NCBI GenBank assembly: GCA_016710365.1
Contig: JADJVW010000002.1
Coordinates: 62,001-126,000, forward strand
Reading direction: 5' to 3'
Length of the DNA stretch: 64,000 bases
Source of the DNA: Candidatus Caldilinea saccharophila
GTDB taxonomy: Bacteria > Chloroflexota > Anaerolineae > Caldilineales > Caldilineaceae
Position 1 is the stretch's first letter; every line of letters begins with the position of its first letter. The position numbers were made by a program, and so were the translations under genes. The notes under the pieces are model-generated. The model had not been told where the DNA came from, did no database searches, and saw only the letters and a list, made by a program, of their open reading frames with translations. Positions 8,127-17,908 of the stretch are shown in pieces.

Positions 8127-8846
8127 TCAGGTCGCCCACTCACCGGCTTGTTGGCGGTAATCGCAGATCGATTGCAGCGGGCACAGGTCACAACGGGGCG
8201 TCTGCGCGTGACAGATGCGCCGGCCGTGGCGGATCAAGTTGATGTGCAGCGCATAGAAGGTCGCAGGCGGCAGCAGCCCTTCCCAGATGCGCATGATCTT
8301 GTCCGGGTTGGCGCGGCGCGGGCTGACGCCGGTGCGCTGCGAGATGCGCTGGATGTGTGTATCGACCGGGAAGGCTGCGCCGTTGAAGCAGAAAAGCATC
8401 ACAATGCTGGCGGTCTTGAACCCGACGCCCGGCAGCGCGGTCAGATAGGTGCGCGCCTCCTGCACGGGCAAGAGGGCCAGATGGTCCAAATTGTAGACGC
8501 CGCGGTCATGTTTGATGCGCTCCAGCGTCGCCACGATCGCCGGCGCCTTTTGGTTGTACATGCCAGCCGGCCGGACCGCCGCTTTGATGGCGTCCAGCGG
8601 TGCGGTGCGCACGGCTTCCCAGTCATCGCCAAACGCCTGTCGCAACTGCTCGAAGGCGCGGTCGCTGTTGACATCGTTTGTGTTGGCGCTGAGGATCGTC
8701 GAAATCAACTGATGGACCGGGTCATCGCCGCCCTGGAAGATCGGCTTGCCAAAGTGTTCGATAAGGGTGGCGTAAATGAACTGCGCCTTCTTCTGAAGCG
8801 CAGAAGATGCGGCGGAAGCTTCGTCTGTCGTCATCATAGAGTCCAT
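8127..8846 (-). CDS. nth: Endonuclease III
   Basis: A base-excision repair DNA glycosylase/AP lyase for oxidised pyrimidines. The 239-residue protein shows the helix-hairpin-helix LPGVGFKTA with the catalytic Lys, followed by the catalytic Asp in PVDTHI, and ends in the 4Fe-4S loop C-x6-C-x2-C-x5-C (CHAQTPRCDLCPLQSIC). The first 20 or so residues are polar and poorly conserved, so a start slightly inside (for example one of the early Met residues) is possible. It runs convergently with rpsT. Divergence from E. coli Nth in the N-terminal half is normal for this phylum. Confidence 0.92.
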   Translation of the reverse strand: MDSMMTTDEASAASSALQKKAQFIYATLIEHFGKPIFQGGDDPVHQLISTILSANTNDVNSDRAFEQLRQAFGDDWEAVRTAPLDAIKAAVRPAGMYNQKAPAIVATLERIKHDRGVYNLDHLALLPVQEARTYLTALPGVGFKTASIVMLFCFNGAAFPVDTHIQRISQRTGVSPRRANPDKIMRIWEGLLPPATFYALHINLIRHGRRICHAQTPRCDLCPLQSICDYRQQAGEWAT

Positions 8847-8930
8847 TTGAAAATTGCCCTCTCAGCGCTAAGAAGCAAAGAAATAGAAAGTTCTCTGCGC
8901 GTTTGCGCTGGCGGTAGTGCAACTGGAAAG

Positions 8931-9044
8931 CTGTCCACAGATTGCGCAGATTTCACAGATAACAAGCCTGCGCTCACTGCCTTGAAATCACTCACCGATG
9001 AGACGCTTTTCAGAATCTGTGCAATCTGTGTCATCTGTGGATAG
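8931..9044. repeat. Degenerate inverted repeat of CACAGAT-type units
   Basis: The arm 8931-8960 (built from CCACAGATT, GCGCAGATT and TCACAGAT) is the approximate reverse complement of 9014-9044 (TCTGTGCAATCTGTG and TCATCTGTGGATAG), with about 55 bases between them. The gap between nth and the end of alr (8847-9129) holds only this structure. It resembles the CTGTG/CACAG intergenic repeats common in several bacterial phyla and could form a large hairpin downstream of alr. Confidence 0.55.
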
Positions 9045-9129
9045 CTTTTCACATCAAAGCCAATACCCCGATGAAAGCTGTATCTGTGCTGGCTGTAATC
9101 AATATAGATTTCACTTTGGATTTGGTTTG

Positions 9130-10311
9130 TCAAGCTACGTATATTCTCGGCACGCGCGCCAGGATCCGGCTCACGATGTCATAATTGTTGGTGCCGACGC
9201 GCACACTGGCCGCTTCCGCCGAAATCGACGCCGCCCCTTGCACGCCGATCAGGATCACTTCGTCACCCTGCGCCACAGGCCCAGTTTGCGCTTCAATGTC
9301 TGTCACATCGACGACGGTCTGATCCATGCAGACCCGCCCCAAGATCGGCGCCGCCTGCCCGTGAATGAGCACACTGCTCCACGTTTGGGGCCGCCGCGGG
9401 AATCCATCGGCATAGCCAACCGGGATGATCGCAGCGCGCAGCGCGCGGGACGCAATAAACTCGCGACCATACGAGACCGCCTCACCGGGCTTAAGATCGC
9501 TTACGTGGGTGACAATCGCCTTCCATGCCAACGCCGGGCGAAAGCCCACCGGCAACACGCACTGTTCTCGATCCGGATCCAATCCATAGAGCGCGATGCC
9601 GGTGCGCACCAGGTTGAGGTGGGTGTGCGGCATCGTCAACAGCGCAGCGGTATTGGCGGCGTGGGCGAGCGGAGGGCGCAGGCCAACAGACGCCAAGGTA
9701 TCCAGCAATTCCCCAAAACAGGCGAATTGCGCCTCCGCATAAGAGCGATCTATTTCGTCGGAGGTGGCAAAGTGTGTGAAAATGCCCTCCACGGACAGGC
9801 CATCGAGGGCTGTAAGCGCCGTAAGCAAGGCTGGCGCTTCGGCGGGACGCACGCCCAGCCGATTCATGCCTGTATTCACCTTGACATGCACGGGCACGCG
9901 GCGCCCACTGTCACGCGCAACTGCGTGCATGGCGGCCGCCGTTTCGAGCTCAAACACCGTCAGCGTGATCGCATAGGCGAGGGCAAGCTCGCTGTGCCAG
10001 GCCGGCGTGTAGCCGAGCACCAGGATCGGCCGCTCGATGCCAGCCTGACGCAACTCCACAGCTTCCGACAGCGTGGCGACGGCAAAACGATCGGCGCCGG
10101 CTGTTTGTAAAATGCGCGCCGTCTCCGCGGCGCCGTGTCCATACGCGTTGGCCTTGACGACTGCCATCAACTGCGTGGAGGGTGCAAGCCGGCCGCGCAG
10201 CAGATGGAGATTGTGCGTCAACGCGCCGCGGCTGACTTCGATCCAGGTCGTGCGCGGTGGATAGTTCAGCGAAGCCACAGGAGACGGGCGAGGCGACAAT
10301 TCATGATTCAC
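9130..10311 (-). CDS. alr: Alanine racemase
   Basis: A PLP enzyme that interconverts L- and D-alanine for peptidoglycan. The 393-residue protein opens its TIM barrel with WIEVSRGALTHNL and the PLP-lysine motif VVKANAYGHGA. VKVNTGMNRLGVRP and IFTHFATSDE are further barrel motifs. The C-terminal beta domain carries the second catalytic residue in SYGREF and the substrate-site signature GRVCMDQTVVDVT. The first 20 residues before WIEVSRG are not conserved, so a slightly later start is possible. ATG 10311 lies in a short stretch of ATTCACAATT-type direct repeats (10298-10330) separating it from the upstream PHP gene. Confidence 0.95.
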   Translation of the reverse strand: MNHELSPRPSPVASLNYPPRTTWIEVSRGALTHNLHLLRGRLAPSTQLMAVVKANAYGHGAAETARILQTAGADRFAVATLSEAVELRQAGIERPILVLGYTPAWHSELALAYAITLTVFELETAAAMHAVARDSGRRVPVHVKVNTGMNRLGVRPAEAPALLTALTALDGLSVEGIFTHFATSDEIDRSYAEAQFACFGELLDTLASVGLRPPLAHAANTAALLTMPHTHLNLVRTGIALYGLDPDREQCVLPVGFRPALAWKAIVTHVSDLKPGEAVSYGREFIASRALRAAIIPVGYADGFPRRPQTWSSVLIHGQAAPILGRVCMDQTVVDVTDIEAQTGPVAQGDEVILIGVQGAASISAEAASVRVGTNNYDIVSRILARVPRIYVA

Positions 10312-10342
10312 AATTCACCATTCACAATTTATGCTTTGCCGT

Positions 10343-11260
10343 TTACTCAGCATTGACCATCCCCCCTTGCCAACCACAGCGTGCAGCCAGGATGTCCCAC
10401 TCCTGCGCGGTCAGCCCGGCCATGCCCGGCAGGATGCCCGGCTTTACCGTGCCATGATAATCACTGCCGCCGGTGATCAGCAACCCATGCGCCGCAGCTA
10501 CTTGGCGGAAATGGGCGACCAGGGCCGCGACCGCGTCGGCGCTTGCCCCGTAATGGCCTCGGTTCAGCGCATAAGGATAGCGCACCTCGATGCCGTCCAG
10601 CCCGGCCGCGGCCAGCCGCTGCACGACGCCGTCGATGTTGTAGACGCGCGAGTAGGCGCCAGGATGCGCCAGCACGGCAATGCCGCCAGCGGCGTGCGTC
10701 ACTTCGATGGCTTCCTCGACGCGCAGGCTGAAGGTGCGCTCCACATAAGTCGAGTTAGGCGCATCAGATGCAAGAAATTGTGCAAACACATCGGAAATCG
10801 AAGAAAAACATTGCGGATTGCGCTCGTAAGCAACCTGAGCAATATGCACGCGTCCGGGCACACCTTGGGCGCGCGCCAACACTTCGTCAACGGAGATGTC
10901 GATGCCATAACTCTGCAACCGCTCGATTTGGCGGATTTTTTGCTCGATCCGGCTGGCAATCACGCGTTCCAGCGTCGCTTGCAACGTTGCGTCGTGATGG
11001 CGGATGCCTAGCGCCAGGATATTGATATCCAACAAGTCGCGTGCTGGCTCGCTGCGCGTGCTGAATTCGAGCGCGGGAACAACCTGCACCCCGCAACGCG
11101 CACCTGCCTCGGTTGCCGCGTCAAGGCCCAGAACGCTGTCGTGATCGGTCAAGGCGATGACGCGCAGCCCGCGCTGGGCGCACAATTCGACCAAAGCGGC
11201 CGGCGCATCAGAGCCATCGGAGGCCGTGCTGTGCAACTGGAGATCGGCAGGGTAGATCAC
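10343..11260 (-). CDS. PHP-domain phosphoesterase (RNase AM/YciV type)
   Basis: A metal-dependent phosphoesterase of the PHP family. The N-terminal metal motif is DLQLHSTASDGSD, then ALTDHDSVLG, with a middle insertion typical of the YciV/TrpH subgroup and late metal ligands in VLAHPG and GGSDYHG. Characterised members remove 3'-phosphates or trim RNA 5' ends; the exact substrate here is unknown. The start is best placed at GTG 11260, which overlaps the stop of the upstream PPOX gene (GTGA), rather than at the earlier ATG 11302 that lies inside that gene. The overlap indicates one transcript with 11257-11715. Confidence 0.85.
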   Translation of the reverse strand: MIYPADLQLHSTASDGSDAPAALVELCAQRGLRVIALTDHDSVLGLDAATEAGARCGVQVVPALEFSTRSEPARDLLDINILALGIRHHDATLQATLERVIASRIEQKIRQIERLQSYGIDISVDEVLARAQGVPGRVHIAQVAYERNPQCFSSISDVFAQFLASDAPNSTYVERTFSLRVEEAIEVTHAAGGIAVLAHPGAYSRVYNIDGVVQRLAAAGLDGIEVRYPYALNRGHYGASADAVAALVAHFRQVAAAHGLLITGGSDYHGTVKPGILPGMAGLTAQEWDILAARCGWQGGMVNAE

Positions 11261-11715
11261 GCAGCCTCCACCAGCCAGCGCCCTTCGCCGTGACTGCCCC
11301 ACGCCATAATCTTGCGGGGCTTGACTTGGATCACATCGTCATAGGCCGCGTCGTCAGCAAGATCCCAGGCATATTTGGCGAGAAAAAGTGGACGCAGCGT
11401 CATGCGCATCGCTTCCGCTGGTGTGGCCCATCCTTCGATGATCAGAGCATTGCTGGTATCGGCCAACGCGAGGCTGACCGCGGGGTTGGCGCGGACGTTG
11501 GCAGCGCGCACCGAGCCGCGTTGCGTCACGACGTAGATGCATCCTTCGTGCAGGACATGCCAGATCGGCGCCAGGTGCGGACGGCCTTCAGGTCGCACGC
11601 TGCTAAACCAACACGCGTCAGCCTGACCGAAACGGTCCAACAATGTATTAATTTGCGTCAATTGTTCGTTGTCTGAATCCTCAGAAGTTGGCATCGACAT
11701 CCGTGGCTGGTACAC
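11257..11715 (-). CDS. PPOX-fold (pyridoxamine 5'-phosphate oxidase-like) protein
   Basis: About 150 residues with the split-barrel flavin/F420-binding fold: the opening helix EQLTQINTLLDRF, then ACWFSSVRPEGRPHLAPIWH, IYVVTQRGSVRAANVRANPA and VSLALADTSNALIIEG. This layout is seen in the F420/FMN-dependent PPOX families rather than in true PdxH. The cofactor cannot be settled from sequence. Two starts, ATG 11715 and ATG 11700, are equally plausible. It is translationally coupled to the PHP gene; the link between the two functions is unclear. Confidence 0.75.
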   Translation of the reverse strand: MYQPRMSMPTSEDSDNEQLTQINTLLDRFGQADACWFSSVRPEGRPHLAPIWHVLHEGCIYVVTQRGSVRAANVRANPAVSLALADTSNALIIEGWATPAEAMRMTLRPLFLAKYAWDLADDAAYDDVIQVKPRKIMAWGSHGEGRWLVEAA

Positions 11716-11895
11716 TATAGGCGCTTTCCGTTGTTTGATAGCCGATAATCATACTATATCCCGACGGCGTGACACAATTACCAGACATTCTACACCTGTA
11801 TTGTCGAGACAGCGCTGACCTTACGTCAAGAACTTGTCATATTTGCTGCGAAGGATTCCCGTGCAGACAGCGATTGTATTTCTTGGAGAACAGTT

Positions 11896-12435
11896 TTGGA
11901 CGCGATAGCACCTGATATGCGCGCTGAAGCTGATCTTCTCCAGCGGTTGCAAGCTGGCGAACAGTATGCCTGGGTGGAGTTTACCCGGGGTATACGGCCG
12001 CGTCTGCTTGGCTATCTGCGGAATAATTTGCCGACGCAGGAAGATGCAGAAGATGTATTGGGTGACACGATGGTCGCGGCTGTGCGCTCTCTGAAAGATT
12101 TCGATGGCAAGGCAAGCCTTTCCACTTATATTTTTTCACTCGCTTATCGCAAAATCGCTGACTTCTGGCGCAAACGCCAAGATACAGTTGCTTTAGTCGA
12201 GCAACACCGGTCGCCACTTAGAGTCAACAGCAAGGCGCTTGAATTCATCGAGGTGCTGGATCAATTGCCAGAATTGTCCAAGCAAGTGCTGATGCTGAAA
12301 TATCAAGTGGGATTGAGCGTTGGTGAAATTGCGCAAGTCCTTGATCGTTCCTACAAAGGAACAGAATCGCTGTTGAGCAGAGCGCGGCAGCAACTTCGAG
12401 ATATATTAGATGACACAGGCTTTGAGTATGAGTGA
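11896..12435 (+). CDS. RNA polymerase sigma factor, ECF type
   Basis: A short sigma-70 family factor of 179 residues. Region 2 covers DLLQRLQAGEQYAWVEF through EDAEDVLGDTMVAAVRSL and the promoter-melting part ASLSTYIFSLAYRKIADFWR. Region 4 covers LPELSKQVLMLKYQVGLSVG and the recognition helix IAQVLDRSYKGTESLLSRAR. The start is TTG 11896, eight bases after GGAGAA (11885-11890); an ATG at 11917 would cut into region 2. The end overlaps the start of the membrane FecR-domain gene, so the pair is coupled and the partner is the natural candidate for its anti-sigma factor. Confidence 0.9.
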   Translation: MDAIAPDMRAEADLLQRLQAGEQYAWVEFTRGIRPRLLGYLRNNLPTQEDAEDVLGDTMVAAVRSLKDFDGKASLSTYIFSLAYRKIADFWRKRQDTVALVEQHRSPLRVNSKALEFIEVLDQLPELSKQVLMLKYQVGLSVGEIAQVLDRSYKGTESLLSRARQQLRDILDDTGFEYE

Positions 12436-14377
12436 TCTGCGAGGCTTTCTGGACGACCGCGACGACGCGGACATCCAGAAGTTGTTCGACGCTTTTTACG
12501 AGACAGATACGTCGTTGGCCGATTTCGACGAGCGGCTGACGCAACTTGTCTTGAGTGAAGTGCGAACCGTGTTTGCCGGCGAAACAGTGGCTGCTGAGGC
12601 AGTGGCCGTCAAGCGTGCGCCATCCAGACTTCGCTCTGCCCAGCGCCCTGGCATTGTCGAGCGTATTCGCCACTGGCTGAGGAATTTACAACCTAGACAA
12701 TCCCTGGCGCTTGCCGGCGCCACTGCGCTGGCGGTGATCCTCATCTTCTTCGGCTTCTCACGCATTGTTCCCCGTCCTTTGCTGGCGACGGCCACCGCGA
12801 CGGGCGGGGAAGTCACCATCCTGCAACAACGCACCAATACATATCGCACCTACTATGACGGTGATCTGTTCAAACTGGCTGAGGGCGACCAGGTCCTCAC
12901 GGCAGGCGGCACAGCGGCCGTAGAGCTATTCCCCTCGCAGCTAGTCGTGATCGATCCGGACAGCCATGTCGTGATCGCTGAACTACAGGCCATGCTTGAT
13001 ACGACGCAAGTCGAATTGCTTGTCGTGCGTGGGCGGGTCAATAATTTGATCGACGAGCCATTGCAAGAGAACGACCGCTATGTCGTCACGTCATCAGTGG
13101 TCGAGGCATCGGTGACTGGTACGGAATTTTCCTTTGAGACCCTCTCTGCGGCTGAAGTGGTGATCCAGACCGCGCGGGGTGAGGTTGAAGTGACTAGGGA
13201 AGATCAAACCGTCATTGTCGCCAAAGGGGAGCAGGTGGCGACGCTCACAGATGCGCCCCTCATCGTCGAGCCCAGTCGTGAACGCATGAATCTCCCTACT
13301 TTGCTGGTCATTGCGCCAGGGACGCCGGGAATCCCCGTTTTCGCCGAGCCGAATGAGCAAGCGCGCCTGATCGGGTTCGCCGCCGATAGTGTGCTGTTAA
13401 ACGTATTAGGCGAAGATGACAGCGGGTTATGGTATCAGATTTGTTGCGTGGAACAGCAGGCTGGCTGGCTCAAGGTGGATGCCATCCCAGATACAGTGGT
13501 TGAACCGGCGGATACAACCGGCCACACCACGCTGGATGAAAAGCGCACGCAGGACAACGCCGTCGCGGTGGCGGACGCTGAAGCATCCCCAGCGCCGACG
13601 AGCACATCCACAGAGACGCCCATACCCACGGCAACACCAAGCGAGACGCCCGTCGTAACGCCCACCGCGTCGCCGACTGCTTCGGCAACCGCCAGCGCGA
13701 CGCGAACTGCAACGCCGACTAGCCCGCCAACCGCCAGCCCTCCCGCGACGCCGGTGGTAAGTCCGCTGGCGACCTTTACGCCGACGCCGTCGTCGACCGC
13801 GACCGCCACGCCGACGCCGGTGATTACTTTACCGGCGCCAGCGCCACGCCCGACGGACGATGAAAAGAAGAAACCAACCTCCGCGCCGCTGCCACCGACG
13901 CCGACGCCGCTGCCGCCGACCCTGGCGCCAACCAATACGCCGAGCCCCACACCGACGCCGGTCGCTACTGTAACGCCCTTGCCCACTTCCACACTGCCGC
14001 CACAGATCGTGACGCCTACGCCCACGCAGGATGTTTCCGGACAAGCGACGCCTACCGAGCCGCCGCCGGACAAGCCACCGCTGATTATCATCCCAACGCT
14101 GACTGCCATCGCGCCAACGCCAACGGACGCGCCGGAGCCAACGCTGCCACCACTGCCGACGGACCCGCCGGAGCCAACGCTGCCGCCGCCGCCACCACCG
14201 CCGACGGACCCGCCGGAGCCAACGCTGCCGCCGCCACCGACTGATACACCGGTCCCGCCACCGCCACCGACCGACACACCAGTCCCGCCACCGCCGCCGC
14301 CATCACCGCAGCCGGCCGGTGATCCAGTGCAACCTGGGCCGGTGCTACCGCTGCCCTTGCCAGAAGAAACGCAATAA
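12428..14377 (+). CDS. Membrane FecR-domain protein, putative anti-sigma partner
   Basis: About 649 residues from ATG 12428, which overlaps the sigma stop. The cytosolic N-terminal 100 residues are acidic and helical and could bind the sigma factor, though no zinc-binding HxxxCxxC is seen. One membrane helix (about 102-122, LALAGATALAVILIFFGF) is followed by a FecR beta domain (GGEVTILQQRTNTYRTYYDG, VLTAGGTAAVELF, VEASVTGTEFSFE, VKGEQV-like end). Next is an SH3-like domain with a CC pair (GLWYQICCVEQQAGWLKV) and finally about 300 residues of Pro/Thr-rich low complexity (from about 13560). The tail looks like a wall-spanning, possibly glycosylated stalk. It probably senses the envelope and controls the sigma factor; this is inference from order and topology. 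Confidence 0.75.
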   Translation: MSDLRGFLDDRDDADIQKLFDAFYETDTSLADFDERLTQLVLSEVRTVFAGETVAAEAVAVKRAPSRLRSAQRPGIVERIRHWLRNLQPRQSLALAGATALAVILIFFGFSRIVPRPLLATATATGGEVTILQQRTNTYRTYYDGDLFKLAEGDQVLTAGGTAAVELFPSQLVVIDPDSHVVIAELQAMLDTTQVELLVVRGRVNNLIDEPLQENDRYVVTSSVVEASVTGTEFSFETLSAAEVVIQTARGEVEVTREDQTVIVAKGEQVATLTDAPLIVEPSRERMNLPTLLVIAPGTPGIPVFAEPNEQARLIGFAADSVLLNVLGEDDSGLWYQICCVEQQAGWLKVDAIPDTVVEPADTTGHTTLDEKRTQDNAVAVADAEASPAPTSTSTETPIPTATPSETPVVTPTASPTASATASATRTATPTSPPTASPPATPVVSPLATFTPTPSSTATATPTPVITLPAPAPRPTDDEKKKPTSAPLPPTPTPLPPTLAPTNTPSPTPTPVATVTPLPTSTLPPQIVTPTPTQDVSGQATPTEPPPDKPPLIIIPTLTAIAPTPTDAPEPTLPPLPTDPPEPTLPPPPPPPTDPPEPTLPPPPTDTPVPPPPPTDTPVPPPPPPSPQPAGDPVQPGPVLPLPLPEETQ

Positions 14378-14394
14378 TTGAATCAATCACAGCA

Positions 14395-14418
14395 GCGGGC
14401 GACCATGGGGTCGCCCGC
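14395..14418 (+). terminator. Hairpin terminator after the FecR-domain gene
   Basis: GCGGGCGACC (14395-14404) pairs fully with GGTCGCCCGC (14409-14418) around ATGG, 18 bases after the stop. The following CTCGTTT is only weakly T-rich. Confidence 0.6.
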
Positions 14419-14552
14419 CTCGTTTGGCAAACTGTGCGGCCAGTGAGGGGCGTTTTACGGGAACTTTGCAAATCTCTGGCACAATAGGGATTGGCGATTG
14501 GATATGCAATATCGGAACAATATCGTCGCATCGAAGATACAAAAGGGGACAC

Positions 14553-16186
<1,634 letters not shown>

Positions 16187-16263
16187 GGCGGCGATTTCGG
16201 CGGAAAAGTTTCATTGTCGCGAGCGTGAAATGAAGCTGACGATTCTGAGAGTTTCACATCGGC

Positions 16264-16294
16264 TTGACAATCTGCCGTTCAGCGTTCATGCTAT
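16264..16294 (+). promoter_or_regulatory. Possible promoter for the baeRF-type gene
   Basis: A perfect TTGACA at 16264-16269 is followed after 19 bases by TGCTAT (16289-16294). The spacer is longer than ideal. It lies about 100 bases before the ATG at 16397. Confidence 0.4.
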
Positions 16295-16396
16295 TGACAT
16301 CCACAGAGGATGGCTGCTCCTCGCCGTCTTTCACCGTTTGTTGCCGTTTATGGATTTCCTTACGATCTTTTCTGCAACCGAATCGGAGGTATTGCT

Positions 16397-17470
16397 ATGC
16401 TAAATGAATATGACGTTCGCCAGGCGGTAGAATTCGAAAGTCATGATAGCCCTGTGCTCAGCGTCTATCTGAACGTCGATCCCCATCGCCGGAGTGTCGA
16501 TAAATATAAACTGGCGCTGCGTAGCCTGTTGGACAAAGCAGAAAACGTTGATGCTGAAGATGTGCGGCGGGTGCAGAACTATATCGAAATGGGTTATAAC
16601 CGCACCGGGCGCGGCGTTGCCCTGTTTAGTTGTGCGGCAAAGGACTTTTGGTGGGCGCAGAGCTTTGCCGTGCCGGTGGAAGATTTTGTCTTTGTGAGCT
16701 TTCGGCCCTACGTGCGCCAACTGGCGCGGCTGCTTGACACGTACGAACGTTGCGGCGTGGTGCACGTCGACCAGGAGGGCGCCCGTCTCTTTTTGTTCAA
16801 CATGGGTGTGCTCGAAGTGGCTGATGGCTATCTGGGTGAGGAAGTCAAACTCCACCGGTCGGGCGGTTGGGCCAACCCGCGCTATCAACGCCATGAAGCA
16901 AAGCAGGCGCGCCAGAACTTGCAGGAAGCCGCAGAAATCGCCGAAGAATTCTACCGTGAGACATCGACGCGGCGGCTGATCCTCGCCGGCACCGAGAAAA
17001 ATGTCGCTCACTTCAATGACCTGCTCAGCCACCGCTTGCGCACGATGGTGATCGGCCACTTCAACGCCGATGCGAACGCCAGCCAGTCTGACATCCGTGA
17101 CAAAGCATTGGAGATGGCAGCCAAGGCGGAAGAAAAAGAATCCCAGGCATTGGCCGACCGTGTACTCTCCATTGCTCAGCAAGGCGGCAATGCTGTGTTG
17201 GGGGTGGTGGATACCTTGACCGCGGTGCAGCATGGCCGCGCCCAACACGTGGTGGCGCTGGCCGATTACAGTCAACACGCGTTTCGCTTCGTCGACAGTG
17301 GTCTCGTTGTGCTCGAATTGACCGAAGAAGGCGACCTGGCAAGCGGGCGCATCCAGGATCTGCCCGACGCGGCCGAAAGCGCTTTGCGACGCGCCCTGGC
17401 GCAATCGATCGGCGTCACTCTGGTCGAGCAGCACGCCGGCCTCGCGCAGGCCGGCAAGATCGGCGCCTGA
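16397..17470 (+). CDS. baeRF-type (bacterial eRF1-like) protein
   Basis: A 357-residue protein from ATG 16397, which has a strong CGGAGGT seven to eight bases upstream. The opening SPVLSVYLNVDPHRR, the later block RCGVVHVDQEGARLFLFNMG and the C-terminal Pelota/eRF1-like half (RRLILAGTEKNVAHFNDLL, GNAVLGVVDTLTAVQHGRAQ, then a short beta end) match the bacterial archaeo-eukaryotic release factor families related to Vms1/VLRF1. Such proteins are thought to act on stalled or damaged ribosomes by cutting peptidyl-tRNA. Whether the catalytic Gln/GGQ-like loop is intact cannot be judged without an alignment. It is a single-gene unit ended by hairpins. Confidence 0.75.
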   Translation: MLNEYDVRQAVEFESHDSPVLSVYLNVDPHRRSVDKYKLALRSLLDKAENVDAEDVRRVQNYIEMGYNRTGRGVALFSCAAKDFWWAQSFAVPVEDFVFVSFRPYVRQLARLLDTYERCGVVHVDQEGARLFLFNMGVLEVADGYLGEEVKLHRSGGWANPRYQRHEAKQARQNLQEAAEIAEEFYRETSTRRLILAGTEKNVAHFNDLLSHRLRTMVIGHFNADANASQSDIRDKALEMAAKAEEKESQALADRVLSIAQQGGNAVLGVVDTLTAVQHGRAQHVVALADYSQHAFRFVDSGLVVLELTEEGDLASGRIQDLPDAAESALRRALAQSIGVTLVEQHAGLAQAGKIGA

Positions 17471-17486
17471 CGCGCTGGTAGGATGC

Positions 17487-17529
17487 GCCGGACAAGCCGG
17501 GTTTCTCCAGGAAACCCGGCTTGTCCGGC
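17487..17529. repeat. Perfect 19-bp inverted repeat
   Basis: GCCGGACAAGCCGGGTTTC (17487-17505) is the exact reverse complement of 17511-17529, around TCCAG. It lies 17 bases after the baeRF stop and has no T-run, so it reads as a mobile palindromic repeat that could also stop transcription. Confidence 0.75.
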
Positions 17530-17553
17530 ATGAATTTATTGCATCAAGCCGAC

Positions 17554-17603
17554 AAACTCCGCACCCGATGGTCAATTTCCATCAGTTGGTGCGGAGTTTT
17601 TGG
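17554..17603 (+). terminator. Rho-independent terminator
   Basis: AAACTCCGCACC (17554-17565) pairs with GGTGCGGAGTTT (17589-17600), with an inner GATGG/CCATC stem, and the descending arm runs into TTTTT. It is the second stem-loop after the baeRF gene. The rest of the gene-free stretch 17471-17908 holds the 121-bp repeat (17627-17747) and about 160 AT-richer bases where no clear promoter could be fixed. Confidence 0.7.
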
Positions 17604-17626
17604 TTAGCGCGGGTAATATACATTTC

Positions 17627-17747
17627 GGCTCAACCGGAATTCATGTGGTCGGGTCTTACGCGCCGGGGACGGGCTTGCGGCGCCTCGGTCGAGCAGACAG
17701 CGATCAGCCCGTCCCCGGCACGTAACCACACGAGATCCGCTTGACCC
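17627..17747. repeat. 121-bp imperfect palindromic repeat, copy 1
   Basis: Runs from CGGCTCAACCGG to CCGCTTGACCC. The two halves are near reverse complements, most clearly GCCGGGGACGGGCT against AGCCCGTCCCCGGC and ATGTGGT against ACCACAC, so the unit can fold into one long hairpin. A second copy in the same orientation lies at 27159-27280, differing at only a few positions. No coding frame is evident. It looks like a MITE or REP-type element. Confidence 0.8.
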
Positions 17748-17908
17748 TACATTTCTTGGCTGAAATGCGAGTTTTTAGGAGTAAAGCAAATATCATTAGT
17801 TTGACGTATCAGATCTTATCCGTTAACACCATGACTCTATCAGGCAGCGCGTGGTGTAATCATTAACGGGGGAATCCAACAATATCATTTGCAAAATATG
17901 GGCGCTGC

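Noticed and set aside
8998..10110. A 370-codon plus-strand frame opposite alanine racemase
   Set aside because: Arg/His-rich shadow; the minus strand has all alanine racemase motifs.
13435..14277. A 280-codon Gly/Val-rich minus-strand frame resembling a glycine-rich structural protein
   Set aside because: It is the complement of the Pro/Thr-rich tail of the FecR-domain protein; the simple composition follows from that.
16200..16396. Start of the baeRF-type protein at 16310
   Set aside because: The strong GGAGG at 16385-16389 points to ATG 16397, where conserved sequence begins.
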